From: Microbacterium album
Lineage (GTDB): Bacteria > Actinomycetota > Actinomycetes > Actinomycetales > Microbacteriaceae
Assembly (NCBI RefSeq): GCF_014643695.1
Contig: NZ_BMJY01000005.1
Span: 1-64,000, forward strand
Length of the DNA: 64,000 bases
Direction: 5' to 3'
Shown here: piece after piece, positions 25,612 to 33,880 of the stretch
Position numbering within the stretch: position 1 is the stretch's first letter
Layout: each line of letters opens with the position of its first letter
Made by a program: the position numbers and the translations under genes
Notes under the pieces: model-generated
Databases searched by the model: none
Told to the model about the DNA's origin: nothing
What the model saw: only the letters and a program-made list of their open reading frames with translations

Positions 25612-26163
25612 CTAGCTCTCGGGCCAGTCCTCGTCGTCCTTGAGCGGCTCACCCAGCGGCACGACGAGGATCGGGCGGTGCTGCCGGTGGGACAGGCGCG
25701 CCGCGACCGAACCCGTGAAGAACTCCCGGAGCGACTCGCCGAAGCCCCGCTTGCGGGTTCCCACGACGAGCAGGGACGCGTCGATCTTCTCCGCGAGCGT
25801 CTTCATCGCGAGCGCGGGGTCGCCGACGAGCTGGCGCACCTCCCACGTCACGCCGGCGTTCGCCAGGTGCGTCTCGGCGGCCTGCTGCACCGCCTGAAGC
25901 TCCCCCTCGCCCACGTCGACATTGATGTCGACGGGCGCCGAGTGCACGTAGCCGTCGGGGTCCTCGTATGTGACGAACCGCGTCACGTCGACGTGCACGA
26001 CGGCGAGCGGGACGCCCAGCAGCGCGGCGTACCTGGCCGCCTCCTTGAGCACGCGAGGGGATTGATCGGGAATGACGCCCACGATCACCGCGCCCCTCAG
26101 GGCGGCGTCCGCCGGTGCGGCGGAGCCCATCCGGTCCGTGCTGTCGAACGGCTGGTCAGTCAT
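25612..26163 (-). CDS. Universal stress protein, UspA family
   Basis: A 183-residue single-domain Usp. IVGVIPDQSPRVLKEAARYAALLGVPLAVVHVD is the first beta-alpha-beta unit; VVGTRKRGFGESLREFFTGSVAARL contains the G-x2-G-x9-G-S/T nucleotide-binding pattern, so it is probably the ATP-binding class. Such proteins support survival in growth arrest, hypoxia or oxidative stress. The ribosome site GAAGGGG precedes the ATG. It is divergent from the DUF3073 gene. Confidence 0.9.
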   Translation of the reverse strand: MTDQPFDSTDRMGSAAPADAALRGAVIVGVIPDQSPRVLKEAARYAALLGVPLAVVHVDVTRFVTYEDPDGYVHSAPVDINVDVGEGELQAVQQAAETHLANAGVTWEVRQLVGDPALAMKTLAEKIDASLLVVGTRKRGFGESLREFFTGSVAARLSHRQHRPILVVPLGEPLKDDEDWPES

Positions 26164-26213
26164 TTACGACCCCTTCCCGGTGCCGCGGCCGGCCGAGGCG
26201 CCGAGGCCGCGTG

Positions 26214-26255
26214 GTATTCTGAATCCTACTCTTACCCGGCTCCCCTGCCGGATTC
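26214..26255 (+). promoter_or_regulatory. Possible promoter and leader hairpin of the DUF3073 gene
   Basis: TATTCT (26214-26219) could serve as a -10. Downstream, GAATCC (26221-26226) and GGATTC (26250-26255) enclose a smaller stem CCGGC/GCCGG (26236-26251). The DUF3073 mRNA would have a structured leader of about 85 nt, unlike many genes here. Confidence 0.3.
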
Positions 26256-26310
26256 ATGACAAGCGCATCGGGGCAGCGATCCCGCAGCTCAACGTGAGGG
26301 GGTCTCGCGC

Positions 26311-26499
26311 ATGGGGCGTGGCCGTCAGAAGGCGAAGCACACCAAGCTCGCCCGCGAACTGAAGTCGTACAGCCCGGCCGTGAACTATGCGGCGTTGGAG
26401 CGCGAACTCGCGCACCCGGACGACGACCAGTACGTCGACAAGTGGGCCGACCAGTACAACGACGAGGACGAGGACGAGTACCAGGCGCAGCAGGCCTGA
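26311..26499 (+). CDS. DUF3073 family protein
   Basis: A 62-residue protein, full length for this actinobacterial family: basic N-terminus (MGRGRQKAKHTKLARELKSYSP), then NYAALERELA and a strongly acidic tail (DQYNDEDEDEY). Function unknown; the charge split suggests nucleic-acid or protein binding. Ribosome site GAGGGGG precedes the ATG. Confidence 0.9.
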   Translation: MGRGRQKAKHTKLARELKSYSPAVNYAALERELAHPDDDQYVDKWADQYNDEDEDEYQAQQA

Positions 26500-26514
26500 T
26501 CTCGTTCCGTTCGT

Positions 26515-26541
26515 CCCCCGTCGCGCTCGACGCGGCGGGGG
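26515..26541. terminator. Terminator-like hairpin between DUF3073 and purF
   Basis: CCCCCGTCGCG, loop CTCGA, CGCGGCGGGGG: an 11-bp stem with one G-T wobble between convergent genes. Confidence 0.65.
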
Positions 26542-26646
26542 ACACTCGTGACCGCACGGCTCTGACAGCCGCGGGACGACGCGCGTGACGCGGCGACCCG
26601 CGGTTCGTCGGCGAGCCCGCGCGGCATCCGCGCGTACGGACCGTGC

Positions 26647-28137
26647 TCAGGACGTCTGCGTGCCCTCGAGCCAGGCGAGGTACTCGTCCGTGACCGTGCC
26701 CGTCACGTAGCGTCCGTCGAAGCAGCTCAGGTCCAGGTCCTCGAACGCGCACTCGCCCCGGGCGCTCTCGATGATCGCGCGCTTGAGATCCTCGACCTCC
26801 TGATAGACCAGGTGGTCGCAGCCGAGCTCTTCCGCGATCTCCGGCACGGTCCGGCCGTGCGCGACGAGCTCGTGCCGCGACGGCATGTTGATGCCGTAGA
26901 CGTGCGGGTATCGCACGGGAGGTGCGGCGGAGGCGAACGTCACGCTCTTGGCCCCCGCGTCGCGCGCCATCTGGATGATCTGACGGCTCGTGGTGCCCCG
27001 CACGATCGAGTCGTCGATCAGCAGCACGTTCTTGCCCTGGAACTCCGACGACATGGCGTTGAGCTTCTGACGCACGCTCTTCTTGCGCACGGCCTGCCCC
27101 GGCATGATGAACGTCCGGCCCACGTAGCGGTTCTTGTAGAAGCCCTCGCGGTACTCGATGCCCAGCACGCGGGCGACCTCCATCGCCGCGGGCCGCGCCG
27201 AGTCCGGGATCGGCATGACGACGTCGATCAGGCCCTCTGGCGTGTGCTTCGCGACGGTCGCGGCGAGCTTCGCGCCCATGCGCAGGCGCGCCTCGTACAC
27301 CGACACGCCGTTCATGATGGAGTCCGGACGGGCCAGATACACGTACTCGAACGAGCAGGGCAGCAGCTTCGGGTCGTCCGCGCACTGCTTCGAGAACAGC
27401 TCGCCGTCGCTCGTGATGAAGACGGCCTCCCCCGGGTCGACCTCGCGGACGATCTCGTAGTCGCCGTTCTCGAGCACGAGCGACTCGCTCGTGACGACCC
27501 ACTCGTCGCCGCCGGGCGATCCGTCCTCGCGGTCGGCGCCCGCGCGCCGGCCCAGGATGAGGGGGCGGATGCCAAAGGGGTCGCGGAACGCGAGCAGGCC
27601 GTACCCGGCGATGATCGCGATGACGGCGTACGCGCCCTCGACCCGCCGGTGCGTGCGCGCGACGGCCTCGAAGATGCGCTCGGGGTCCAGGTCGATCGGG
27701 CTCGTGGTGGCCTGCAGCTCGTTCGCCAGGACGTTGAGCAGCAGCTCCGTGTCGCTCGACGAGTTGAGATGACGGCGGTCGCGCTGCGCCATGTCGGCCG
27801 CGAGCTCGCGCGTGTTGGTCAGGTTGCCGTTGTGGATGAGGATGATCCCGTACGGCGAGTTCACGTAGAAGGGCTGCGCCTCCTCCTCGCTCGACGCGGT
27901 GCCCTTCGTGGCGTAGCGCACGTGACCGAGGCCGACGTTGCCGAGCAGGGAGCGCATGTCGCGCGTGCGGAAGGCCTCCCGCACCATGCCGCGCGCCTTG
28001 TGCGTGTGCATGACGCCGTTCGGCTCGGCCGTGGCGATCCCGGTGGCATCCTGGCCCCGGTGCTGGAGCAGCAGGAGCGCGTCGTAGATGTCCTGGTTGA
28101 CCGGAGAGGATCCGACCATTCCGACGATGCCGCACAT
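26647..28137 (-). CDS. purF: Amidophosphoribosyltransferase PurF
   Basis: A 496-residue enzyme for the first step of purine synthesis (PRPP plus glutamine to phosphoribosylamine). Cys2 right after the initiator Met (MCGIVGMVG) is the glutaminase nucleophile, so no propeptide is cut off. LQHRGQDATGIAT and the PRPP motif LLIDDSIVRGTTSRQI are intact. The C-terminus (CAFEDLDLSCFDGRYVTG) has the cysteines seen in Fe-S or oxygen-sensitive forms; whether a cluster is present is uncertain. It lies 24 nt downstream of purM in one operon. Confidence 0.96.
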   Translation of the reverse strand: MCGIVGMVGSSPVNQDIYDALLLLQHRGQDATGIATAEPNGVMHTHKARGMVREAFRTRDMRSLLGNVGLGHVRYATKGTASSEEEAQPFYVNSPYGIILIHNGNLTNTRELAADMAQRDRRHLNSSSDTELLLNVLANELQATTSPIDLDPERIFEAVARTHRRVEGAYAVIAIIAGYGLLAFRDPFGIRPLILGRRAGADREDGSPGGDEWVVTSESLVLENGDYEIVREVDPGEAVFITSDGELFSKQCADDPKLLPCSFEYVYLARPDSIMNGVSVYEARLRMGAKLAATVAKHTPEGLIDVVMPIPDSARPAAMEVARVLGIEYREGFYKNRYVGRTFIMPGQAVRKKSVRQKLNAMSSEFQGKNVLLIDDSIVRGTTSRQIIQMARDAGAKSVTFASAAPPVRYPHVYGINMPSRHELVAHGRTVPEIAEELGCDHLVYQEVEDLKRAIIESARGECAFEDLDLSCFDGRYVTGTVTDEYLAWLEGTQTS

Positions 28138-28161
28138 GTGGTTGTTACTTCATCCGTTCTG

Positions 28162-29307
28162 TCACTGGCCGCGGAAACCGTCCGCGTAGGCGCCGACGAG
28201 TCTCACGGCACCGCCGTCGACGCCCTTGGCCCCCTGCTCGAAGTCTGCCGACGGCGGATCGCCCGCCTCCACGACGCCGACCTGCCAGGCGGGGATCCCC
28301 TGCGCCTCGATGTGCGCGATCGCGTCGGACGCGACGTTCTCGGACACGACCGCGAGGAATCCGATGCCGAGGTTCCACGTCCCCTCGCTCGACTCCAGCG
28401 AGGTGCCGGCGATGTCGCTCAGCACGCGGAAGACGGGCGCCGGCGACCACGTCGAGCGGTCCACGTCGACCCACGTGCCGCGCGGGAGCACGCGGGCGAG
28501 GTTCGCGGCGATGCCGCCACCCGTGACGTGGCTCAGCGAGTGCACGCCCGCGCCGATGGCCGCGATCAGCTCGAGGAGCGGGGTCGTGTACAGGCGCGTC
28601 GGCTCGAGCAGCGCCTCGCCCCACGTGGCGCCGAAGTCGGCGGCGTGGTCCGCGTACGAGATGCCTGCGCGGCTGACGATGTGCCGCACCAGGGAGTACC
28701 CGTTGGAGTGAAGCCCGCTGGAGCCCAGTGCGATCACCGCGTCGCCCGCGCGCACGCGCTCGGCACCGAGCACGGCATCGGCCTCGACCACGCCCGTCGC
28801 GGCGCCGGCGACGTCGTAGTCGTCCGGCCCGAGCAGGCCGGGGTGTTCGGCGGTCTCGCCGCCCACGAGGGCCGTTCCGGTGAGGGCGCAGGCCTCCGCG
28901 ATGCCGCGCACGATGTCGGCGATGCGCTGAGGATGGACCTTGCCGCACGCGATGTAGTCAGTCATGAACAGCGGCTTGGCGCCGACCACGACGATGTCGT
29001 CGACGACCATGCCGACCAGGTCGTGCCCGATCGTGTCGTGCTTGTCGATCGCCTGGGCGATCGCGACCTTCGTCCCGACGCCGTCGGTGCTGGTCGCGAG
29101 CAGGGGCTTCGTGAAGCCGAGCAGCGCGCTCGCGTCGAACAGACCGGCGAAACCCCCCACCCCGCCCAGCACCTCGGGGCCGTGCGTCGCCCTGACCGAT
29201 GCCTTCATGAGCTCGACAGCGAGGTCGCCCGCCGCCGTGTCGACTCCGGCCTCGGCGTAGGTGGAGGAATGGCGGGGGGATGCGGGGGAAGTGGGTTCGG
29301 GGACCAC
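28162..29307 (-). CDS. purM: Phosphoribosylformylglycinamidine cyclo-ligase PurM
   Basis: A 381-residue AIR synthetase, step five of purine synthesis. TYAEAGVDTAAGD, GGFAGLFD, STDGVGTK, HDTIGHDLVGMVVDDIVVVGAKPLFMTDYI, ALGSSGLHSNGYSLVR and HVTGGGIAANLARVLP mark the complete enzyme. Length is slightly above the usual about 345-360, from an extra N-terminal stretch and a C-terminal tail. GTG start with a -10 six bases upstream; no ribosome site. First gene of the purM-purF operon. Confidence 0.96.
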   Translation of the reverse strand: MVPEPTSPASPRHSSTYAEAGVDTAAGDLAVELMKASVRATHGPEVLGGVGGFAGLFDASALLGFTKPLLATSTDGVGTKVAIAQAIDKHDTIGHDLVGMVVDDIVVVGAKPLFMTDYIACGKVHPQRIADIVRGIAEACALTGTALVGGETAEHPGLLGPDDYDVAGAATGVVEADAVLGAERVRAGDAVIALGSSGLHSNGYSLVRHIVSRAGISYADHAADFGATWGEALLEPTRLYTTPLLELIAAIGAGVHSLSHVTGGGIAANLARVLPRGTWVDVDRSTWSPAPVFRVLSDIAGTSLESSEGTWNLGIGFLAVVSENVASDAIAHIEAQGIPAWQVGVVEAGDPPSADFEQGAKGVDGGAVRLVGAYADGFRGQ

Positions 29308-29313
29308 CTGTAC

Positions 29314-29319
29314 AGACTA
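29314..29319 (-). promoter_or_regulatory. -10 element of purM-purF (TAGTCT)
   Basis: TAGTCT on minus, six bases (GTACAG), then GTG. The same hexamer and spacing occur before purD. Confidence 0.55.
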
Positions 29320-29388
29320 CCCGCCGAAATACCGGGCGAGGTCCGTGCCGGCATCGGCCACCGGGAGGCGCGGCGACGCGCGCCGGGC

Positions 29389-29394
29389 GATAAT
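29389..29394 (+). promoter_or_regulatory. -10 element of the 29401 gene (GATAAT)
   Basis: GATAAT, six bases (GGGCGC), then ATG. Divergent from the purM promoter, about 70 bp apart. Confidence 0.5.
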
Positions 29395-29400
29395 GGGCGC

Positions 29401-29970
29401 ATGACGGTGTCCGACTGGGATGTCCGCGAGGACTGCAGCCCGTCGGTGCTCGTCGCGCTCTACCTGCGCCAGGCGCTGGGCGTGCGTTACCCGGACGAGC
29501 TGCCGCAGCTGCGAGGTGTGGAACGCGGCGGGGAGGCGAGCGGCGGGGTCGAACGACTGTGGCGACGCTACTGGGACATGACGGTCGAGCCGCAGGCCCA
29601 CCCCTCGCCGGTCCCGCTCGAGCTCGTCGACGGATTCGGCACGCACGTCGCCCTGCCCGCCTACGCGGGCGCGCTGCGGGATGCGCTCGCGCCGCACGGG
29701 CCGGCCGCGCTCGCGTACGCCCGCGACGCCGTCGACCGCTACGAGCGCACCCGGCGCTCCTATCGCGGATACGCGGGAGCCGTCGTGGAGTTCGAGCGGC
29801 GCGCGGGTCGGCGCGCGCACGGTTTCGCGCTCCACGTGCAGGTGCTGCCGCTCGCGCAGCGCGGCGTGTGGTGGATCGGAGCGCTCACGATCGCCGTCTC
29901 CGACACCCTGCGCAGCGACGTCGCGGCGTTCGACGCGGCCATGCAGCCGATCCTGCACGACGTCGCCTGA
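29401..29970 (+). CDS. Conserved hypothetical actinobacterial protein
   Basis: A 189-residue soluble protein I cannot assign to a characterised family. It is Arg/Ala/Tyr-rich, with VREDCSPSVLVALYLRQALG near the N-terminus, a central RLWRRYWDMTVEP, and a C-terminal beta-like GVWWIGALTIAVSDTLRSD. Codon use matches a real gene. It sits next to purM in divergent orientation, and its stop is 9 nt from that of the convergent membrane-protein gene. Confidence 0.7.
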   Translation: MTVSDWDVREDCSPSVLVALYLRQALGVRYPDELPQLRGVERGGEASGGVERLWRRYWDMTVEPQAHPSPVPLELVDGFGTHVALPAYAGALRDALAPHGPAALAYARDAVDRYERTRRSYRGYAGAVVEFERRAGRRAHGFALHVQVLPLAQRGVWWIGALTIAVSDTLRSDVAAFDAAMQPILHDVA

Positions 29971-29979
29971 CGACGCGGA

Positions 29980-30303
29980 TCAGCCCTCGTCGACGACGAG
30001 CTCGTGGACAGCGGTGACGTCGCGCGAGCGGCGTCCGACCGTGCGGTCCAGCAGCAGCGCGATCAGCATCGCGAGCAGGATGCCCGCGGGAACGCACCAG
30101 AGCATGATGAAGCCGAAGGCCTGCGACAGGGAGTAGTCGACCTGCGTGTACGGGCTCGCCTCGGACGTGCCGTCGAAGACCGTGGCGAGGATCATCGCCG
30201 CGACGACCCCGAGTGCGGCGCCGAGGGCCGTGAACACGCCGTACCGCGGCGCGCGACGCACCTTGACGACCTGCTCCAGGGGAACCTGCGGGCTCGAGGA
30301 CAT
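29980..30303 (-). CDS. Small two-helix membrane protein
   Basis: A 107-residue protein with two clear membrane helices (FTALGAALGVVAAMILATVF and FGFIMLWCVPAGILLAMLIALLL), a short outer loop and a cytoplasmic tail RTVGRRSRDVTAVHELVVDEG. Function unknown. Of three possible starts I prefer ATG at 30303, since AACAAT lies seven bases before it; ATG at 30312 or 30366 would put the -10-like sequence inside the gene. Confidence 0.7.
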   Translation of the reverse strand: MSSSPQVPLEQVVKVRRAPRYGVFTALGAALGVVAAMILATVFDGTSEASPYTQVDYSLSQAFGFIMLWCVPAGILLAMLIALLLDRTVGRRSRDVTAVHELVVDEG

Positions 30304-30420
30304 GACCCCCATTGTTTCACCACGTTCCTGAGTGCGGGTTGCGCGTCGGCCCCGCGAAACCTGCACCCGGACGGGATACCCGAACCGGGGACGACATCGC
30401 GCCCGCAGGGTCCGTCCGCA

Positions 30421-30792
30421 TCACGGGCGCAGCGGAAGCAGGTGTCCCAGATCGGCCCGGACTCCCGAGGCGCGCACCCGCCCGGCCGCCACCGCCTCAA
30501 CCCATGCCAGCTCGCCCGTGGCCAGCGCGATCCACGTGCGCGGGTCCATCTCCACGACGTTCGGAGGGGTGCCGCGCGTATGGCGCGGACCCTGGACGAC
30601 CTGGGCCGCGCCGAAGGGCGGCACGCGCACTTCCACGCTGGTGCCCGGCGCCTTCTCCGCCAGGAGCTGCAGTAGGTACCGCACCGCCGTCGCGTGCGCC
30701 GCTCGGGCGGGCGGGCTGCCCTGTGCCGCGGCGGCGGCCACCTCCGCAAGCGCCGCGCGTCCGGCCCCCGTCTCGATCCTGCGTGCGCTCAT
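30421..30792 (-). CDS. Sterol-carrier (SCP-like) family protein
   Basis: A 123-residue actinobacterial SCP-like protein: RAAHATAVRYLLQLLAEKAPGTSVEVRVPPFGAAQVVQG and the C-terminal MDPRTWIALATGELAWVEAVAAGRVRASGVRADLGHLLPL, the conserved end of the fold. It probably binds a hydrophobic ligand. Short, with no enzymatic domain. Located between unrelated genes upstream of and divergent from purD. Confidence 0.8.
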   Translation of the reverse strand: MSARRIETGAGRAALAEVAAAAAQGSPPARAAHATAVRYLLQLLAEKAPGTSVEVRVPPFGAAQVVQGPRHTRGTPPNVVEMDPRTWIALATGELAWVEAVAAGRVRASGVRADLGHLLPLRP

Positions 30793-30798
30793 CTCCTC

Positions 30799-30804
30799 AG
30801 GCTA
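30799..30804 (-). promoter_or_regulatory. -10 element of the SCP-like gene (TAGCCT)
   Basis: TAGCCT, six bases, ATG at 30792. Those six bases are GAGGAG, which would also read as a ribosome site, so here the leaderless reading is not the only one. Confidence 0.4.
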
Positions 30805-30880
30805 CGGTCGCCGCACGGCGGGGGTCGTTCGGCGCGGCGGGGATCGTTCGGCGCGACGGGCGCGGACAGACCGGCGCGGA

Positions 30881-30886
30881 TAGTCT
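30881..30886 (+). promoter_or_regulatory. -10 element of purD (TAGTCT)
   Basis: TAGTCT, six bases (GGGCGG), GTG at 30893. Confidence 0.55.
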
Positions 30887-30892
30887 GGGCGG

Positions 30893-32161
30893 GTGAGAAT
30901 CCTCGTCCTCGGTTCCGGCGCGCGCGAGCACGCCATCGTCCTCGCCCTCCGTTCGGAGGACGCCGGCCACGAGCTGCTGGCGGCCCCCGGCAACGCCGGC
31001 ATCGCGCGCGACGCGACGATCGTCGACGTGGACATGCTCGATCCCACCGCCGTCGCGGGCTTCGCGATCGACAACGCCGTGGACCTGGTCGTCGTCGGGC
31101 CCGAGGCGCCGCTCATCGCGGGCGTCGCGGACGAGCTGCGCGAGCGCGGCATCCCCGTGTTCGGCCCGGGTCGCGCGGCGGCGCAGCTGGAGGGATCGAA
31201 GAGCTTCGCGAAGCGCATCATGGCGGCCGCGGGAGTGCCGACCGGCCGGGCAGTCCACGCGCGCACCGCCGACGAGGTCGCCTCGGCCCTCGACGAGTTC
31301 GGCGCGCCGTACGTCGTGAAGGCCGACGGGCTCGCGGCGGGCAAGGGCGTGATCGTCACGGAGGACCGGGAGGCGGCGCTCGCGCACGCGAGCAGCTATC
31401 TGCCCACGGGCCCCGTGCTGGTCGAGGAGTTCCTGTCCGGCCCGGAGGTCTCCCTCTTCTTCGTCAGCGACGGCGACACGGTGCGCGCGCTGACCCCCGC
31501 TCAGGACTTCAAGCGCGCCCTCGACGGCGACGAGGGCCCGAACACGGGCGGGATGGGTGCCTACTCCCCCCTCCCCTGGCTCGCGGAGCGGTTCGGGAGC
31601 GAGGCGGAGTTCGTCGCGCATGTGACCGAGACGATCGCCCTCCCCGTGATCCGCCGGCTCGACGAGGAGGGCACGCCGTTCATCGGGCTGCTGTACGCGG
31701 GCCTCATCCTGACCGACGCGGGGGTGCGCGTGATCGAGTTCAACGCGCGCTTCGGCGACCCCGAGACCCAGGCCGTGCTGCCGCGCCTGCAGACGCCGCT
31801 GTCGCTGCTGCTGCTCGCGGCTGCCACGGGCACGCTCGAGGACGGGCCGGAGCCGGAGTTCTCGGACGACGTGGCCGTGACGGTCGTGCTGGCGAGCGAG
31901 GGCTATCCGCACAGCCCGGCCACGGGGCGCGCGCTCACGGGCGTCGACGACGCCGAGGCCGTCGAGGGCGTCCACGTGGCACACGCCGCGACAGCGCGCT
32001 CGATGGACGGGCTCTCCGCGACCGGCGGCCGTGTGCTCAACGTGGTCGCGACAGCCGCGGACTTCCGCACCGCCCGTGCCCGCGCGTACGAGGCCATGGG
32101 CCGCATCCGCCTGCAGGGCGCGCACTACCGCACCGACATCGCGGCCCGCGTCGCGGACTGA
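30893..32161 (+). CDS. purD: Phosphoribosylamine-glycine ligase PurD
   Basis: A 422-residue ATP-grasp enzyme, second step of purine synthesis. VLGSGAREHAI, VVVGPEAPLIAGVADELR, GKGVIVTEDREAAL, SFLVEEFLSGPEVSLF-type grasp, NTGGMGAYSP and VIEFNARFGDPETQ are all present, and the length is normal. Transcribed alone on plus, opposite to purM-purF; a hairpin follows, before the toxin-antitoxin genes. Confidence 0.96.
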   Translation: MRILVLGSGAREHAIVLALRSEDAGHELLAAPGNAGIARDATIVDVDMLDPTAVAGFAIDNAVDLVVVGPEAPLIAGVADELRERGIPVFGPGRAAAQLEGSKSFAKRIMAAAGVPTGRAVHARTADEVASALDEFGAPYVVKADGLAAGKGVIVTEDREAALAHASSYLPTGPVLVEEFLSGPEVSLFFVSDGDTVRALTPAQDFKRALDGDEGPNTGGMGAYSPLPWLAERFGSEAEFVAHVTETIALPVIRRLDEEGTPFIGLLYAGLILTDAGVRVIEFNARFGDPETQAVLPRLQTPLSLLLLAAATGTLEDGPEPEFSDDVAVTVVLASEGYPHSPATGRALTGVDDAEAVEGVHVAHAATARSMDGLSATGGRVLNVVATAADFRTARARAYEAMGRIRLQGAHYRTDIAARVAD

Positions 32162-32234
32162 CGCGCGCCGGGCCGTCCGTCTCACCCGACCGGCGCCGGC
32201 GATCCAGCACCTGAACGACTGATCGCCAGACGCG

Positions 32235-32276
32235 GCGGGGCGACGGCAGCCGATTCGCGGAGCTGCCTCGCCCCGC
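32235..32276 (+). terminator. Terminator hairpin after purD
   Basis: GCGGGGCGACGGCAGC at 32235-32250 pairs with GCTGCCTCGCCCCGC at 32262-32276, leaving one bulged base and an 11-nt loop. It separates purD from the toxin-antitoxin promoter. Confidence 0.7.
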
Positions 32277-32298
32277 TCTGTCTCCGGGAAGCGCCCGG

Positions 32299-32312
32299 TA
32301 TACTCGGAGTAT
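32299..32312 (+). promoter_or_regulatory. -10 element and palindromic operator of the toxin-antitoxin operon
   Basis: TATACT (32299-32304) is six bases before the ATG at 32311. ATACTC-G-GAGTAT (32300-32312) is a perfect palindrome covering the -10, the start point and the first bases of the antitoxin start codon, as expected for autorepression by an RHH antitoxin. Confidence 0.65.
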
Positions 32313-32550
32313 GACCGCCACGACGATCAAGGTGGACACCGCGCTGCGCGACCGGCTCAAGGCGCAGGCCGCGAGCGAGGGACTCAGCCTGGGCGAGCAC
32401 ATCGAGCGCCTGGTCCAGCGCGAGGAGCGCCGGTTGCGGATGGCGCGTCTGCGCGCTGAGATCGCGGCCGCGTCACCGGACGCCCTCGCCAGTTACGCGC
32501 GGGAGACCGCGGAGCTCGACGCGGCGCTCGCATCGAGCGGTCTCGAGTGA
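32311..32550 (+). CDS. Ribbon-helix-helix antitoxin
   Basis: A 79-residue protein. TATTIKVDTALRDRLKAQAASEGLSLGEHIERLVQREE is a MetJ/Arc-type ribbon-helix-helix (short beta strand for DNA contact, then two helices). The C-terminal half (SYARETAELDAALASSGLE) is acidic and helical, the usual toxin-binding tail. The stop overlaps the toxin's GTG (GTGA), so the antitoxin is made first. It should neutralise the MazF-like protein and repress the operon. Confidence 0.85.
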   Translation: MTATTIKVDTALRDRLKAQAASEGLSLGEHIERLVQREERRLRMARLRAEIAAASPDALASYARETAELDAALASSGLE

Positions 32551-32885
32551 GCGAACTGCTCCCCGGGCGTGTGGTGTGGGGTGATCTGGATCCCGTAGAG
32601 GGCCGGGAGCAGGGCGGCCGCCGCCCGCTGCTGGTCGTCTCGAGCCAGGACCACCTGGACACCGTCACCCTGCTCGTCACGGTCGTCCCGATCACGTCGC
32701 GCGATCGCGGCTGGTCGAATCACGTCCGCATCGAGCCCGCGGTGGGCCTCCCCCGGGAGTCCTTCGCGATGACGGAGCAGGTGCGCACCATCGCGCGCTC
32801 CCGCGTGCGCTCGTACGGAGGCGTGGTCGCTCCGGCGACGCTGGCCGCGGTCAGGATGTGGATCAACGACTTCCTGAACGATTGA
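32547..32885 (+). CDS. MazF/PemK-family toxin
   Basis: A 112-residue predicted ribosome-independent endoribonuclease. PGRVVWGDLDPVEGREQGGRRPLLVVSS is the standard MazF opening, with Arg and Gly of the active-site loop; VVPITSRDRGWSNHVRIEP and TEQVRTIARSRV carry the second and third conserved blocks (Thr in PITS, Gln and Arg in TEQVRTI). Nothing essential is missing, so it looks functional. GTG start coupled to the antitoxin. Confidence 0.88.
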   Translation: MSELLPGRVVWGDLDPVEGREQGGRRPLLVVSSQDHLDTVTLLVTVVPITSRDRGWSNHVRIEPAVGLPRESFAMTEQVRTIARSRVRSYGGVVAPATLAAVRMWINDFLND

Positions 32886-32953
32886 TCCGCCCTTCCTCAC
32901 CGGGCGCACGCATTCTCGGCCACGCCCGATCATCGGCTGCGCGGGGCGGGTGG

Positions 32954-32959
32954 GATGAT
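32954..32959 (+). promoter_or_regulatory. -10 element of purC (GATGAT)
   Basis: GATGAT, six bases (GGTGCG), GTG at 32966, the same spacing as purM and purD but a weaker hexamer. Confidence 0.4.
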
Positions 32960-32965
32960 GGTGCG

Positions 32966-33847
32966 GTGAGCGAGGCACTCGAGATCCCCGGTTGGACGCA
33001 CACCTACTCGGGCAAGGTCCGCGACCTGTACGCCCCCGCCGATGGGGACGCCTCGCGCATGCTCGTCGTGGCGAGCGACCGCGTGAGCGCGTTCGACCAC
33101 GTGCTCGAGCCGGGCATCCCGGGCAAGGGGGCGCTGCTGACGCGCCTGAGCCTGTGGTGGTTCGAGCAGCTGTCGGGGGCCGACGGCGGCGAGCCCGTGC
33201 CCCACCACCTCACGGGCGAGGCGGTGCCGGACACCGTCGCGGGGCGCGCCATGATCGTGCGGGCGCTGGACATGCTGCCCGTGGAGTGCGTCGTGCGGGG
33301 CTACCTCACCGGGTCGGGCTGGGCGGAGTACCGCGAGCAGGGCACGGTGTGCGGCATCCCGCTGCCGGCCGGACTGCAGGACGGCGATCGGCTGCCCGAA
33401 CCGATCTACACCCCCGCGTGGAAGGCCCCCGCGGGCCAGCACGACGAGAATATCTCGTTCGAACGCACCGTCGAGCTGGTCGGCGACGACCTCGCCGTGC
33501 AGCTGCGCGAGTCGTCCCTGGCGATCTACCGGCGGGCGGCGACGACGGCCGAGGCCCGGGGCCTGATCCTCGCCGACACCAAGTTCGAGTTCGGGGTGGA
33601 CGGGGACGGCGTGCTGCGGATCGCCGACGAGGTGCTCACGAGCGACTCCTCCCGCTACTGGGACGCCGAGGCCTGGCGCACGGGCGCGACCCCGAAGGAG
33701 CGCATGGCGAGCTTCGACAAGCAGATCGTGCGCGACTGGCTCGCGGCGAACTGGGACCGCACGGGCGAGCCGCCCGCCCTCCCCGACGAGATCGTCGAGC
33801 GCACGCTCGCGCGCTACCGCGAGCTCCTGGACCTGCTCGGCGCCTGA
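32966..33847 (+). CDS. purC: SAICAR synthetase PurC
   Basis: A 293-residue phosphoribosylaminoimidazole-succinocarboxamide synthase, typical of the longer PurC form. GKVRDLYAP, VASDRVSAFDHVLEPGIPGKG, VECVVRGYLTGSGWAEY, DTKFEFGVD and EVLTSDSSRYW are conserved. GTG at 32966 is chosen because the protein homology begins there; the open frame extends 36 codons upstream, overlapping the toxin stop. It joins CAIR and aspartate. Confidence 0.95.
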   Translation: MSEALEIPGWTHTYSGKVRDLYAPADGDASRMLVVASDRVSAFDHVLEPGIPGKGALLTRLSLWWFEQLSGADGGEPVPHHLTGEAVPDTVAGRAMIVRALDMLPVECVVRGYLTGSGWAEYREQGTVCGIPLPAGLQDGDRLPEPIYTPAWKAPAGQHDENISFERTVELVGDDLAVQLRESSLAIYRRAATTAEARGLILADTKFEFGVDGDGVLRIADEVLTSDSSRYWDAEAWRTGATPKERMASFDKQIVRDWLAANWDRTGEPPALPDEIVERTLARYRELLDLLGA

Positions 33848-33880
33848 CGCCCGCGCGCCGGACGTCCTCGCTCCGGACGG

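Noticed and set aside
26812-29970. A 1052-codon plus-strand frame opposite purF and purM
   Set aside because: Only its last 189 codons (from 29401) look like protein; the rest mirrors purF and purM. I kept only the last part.
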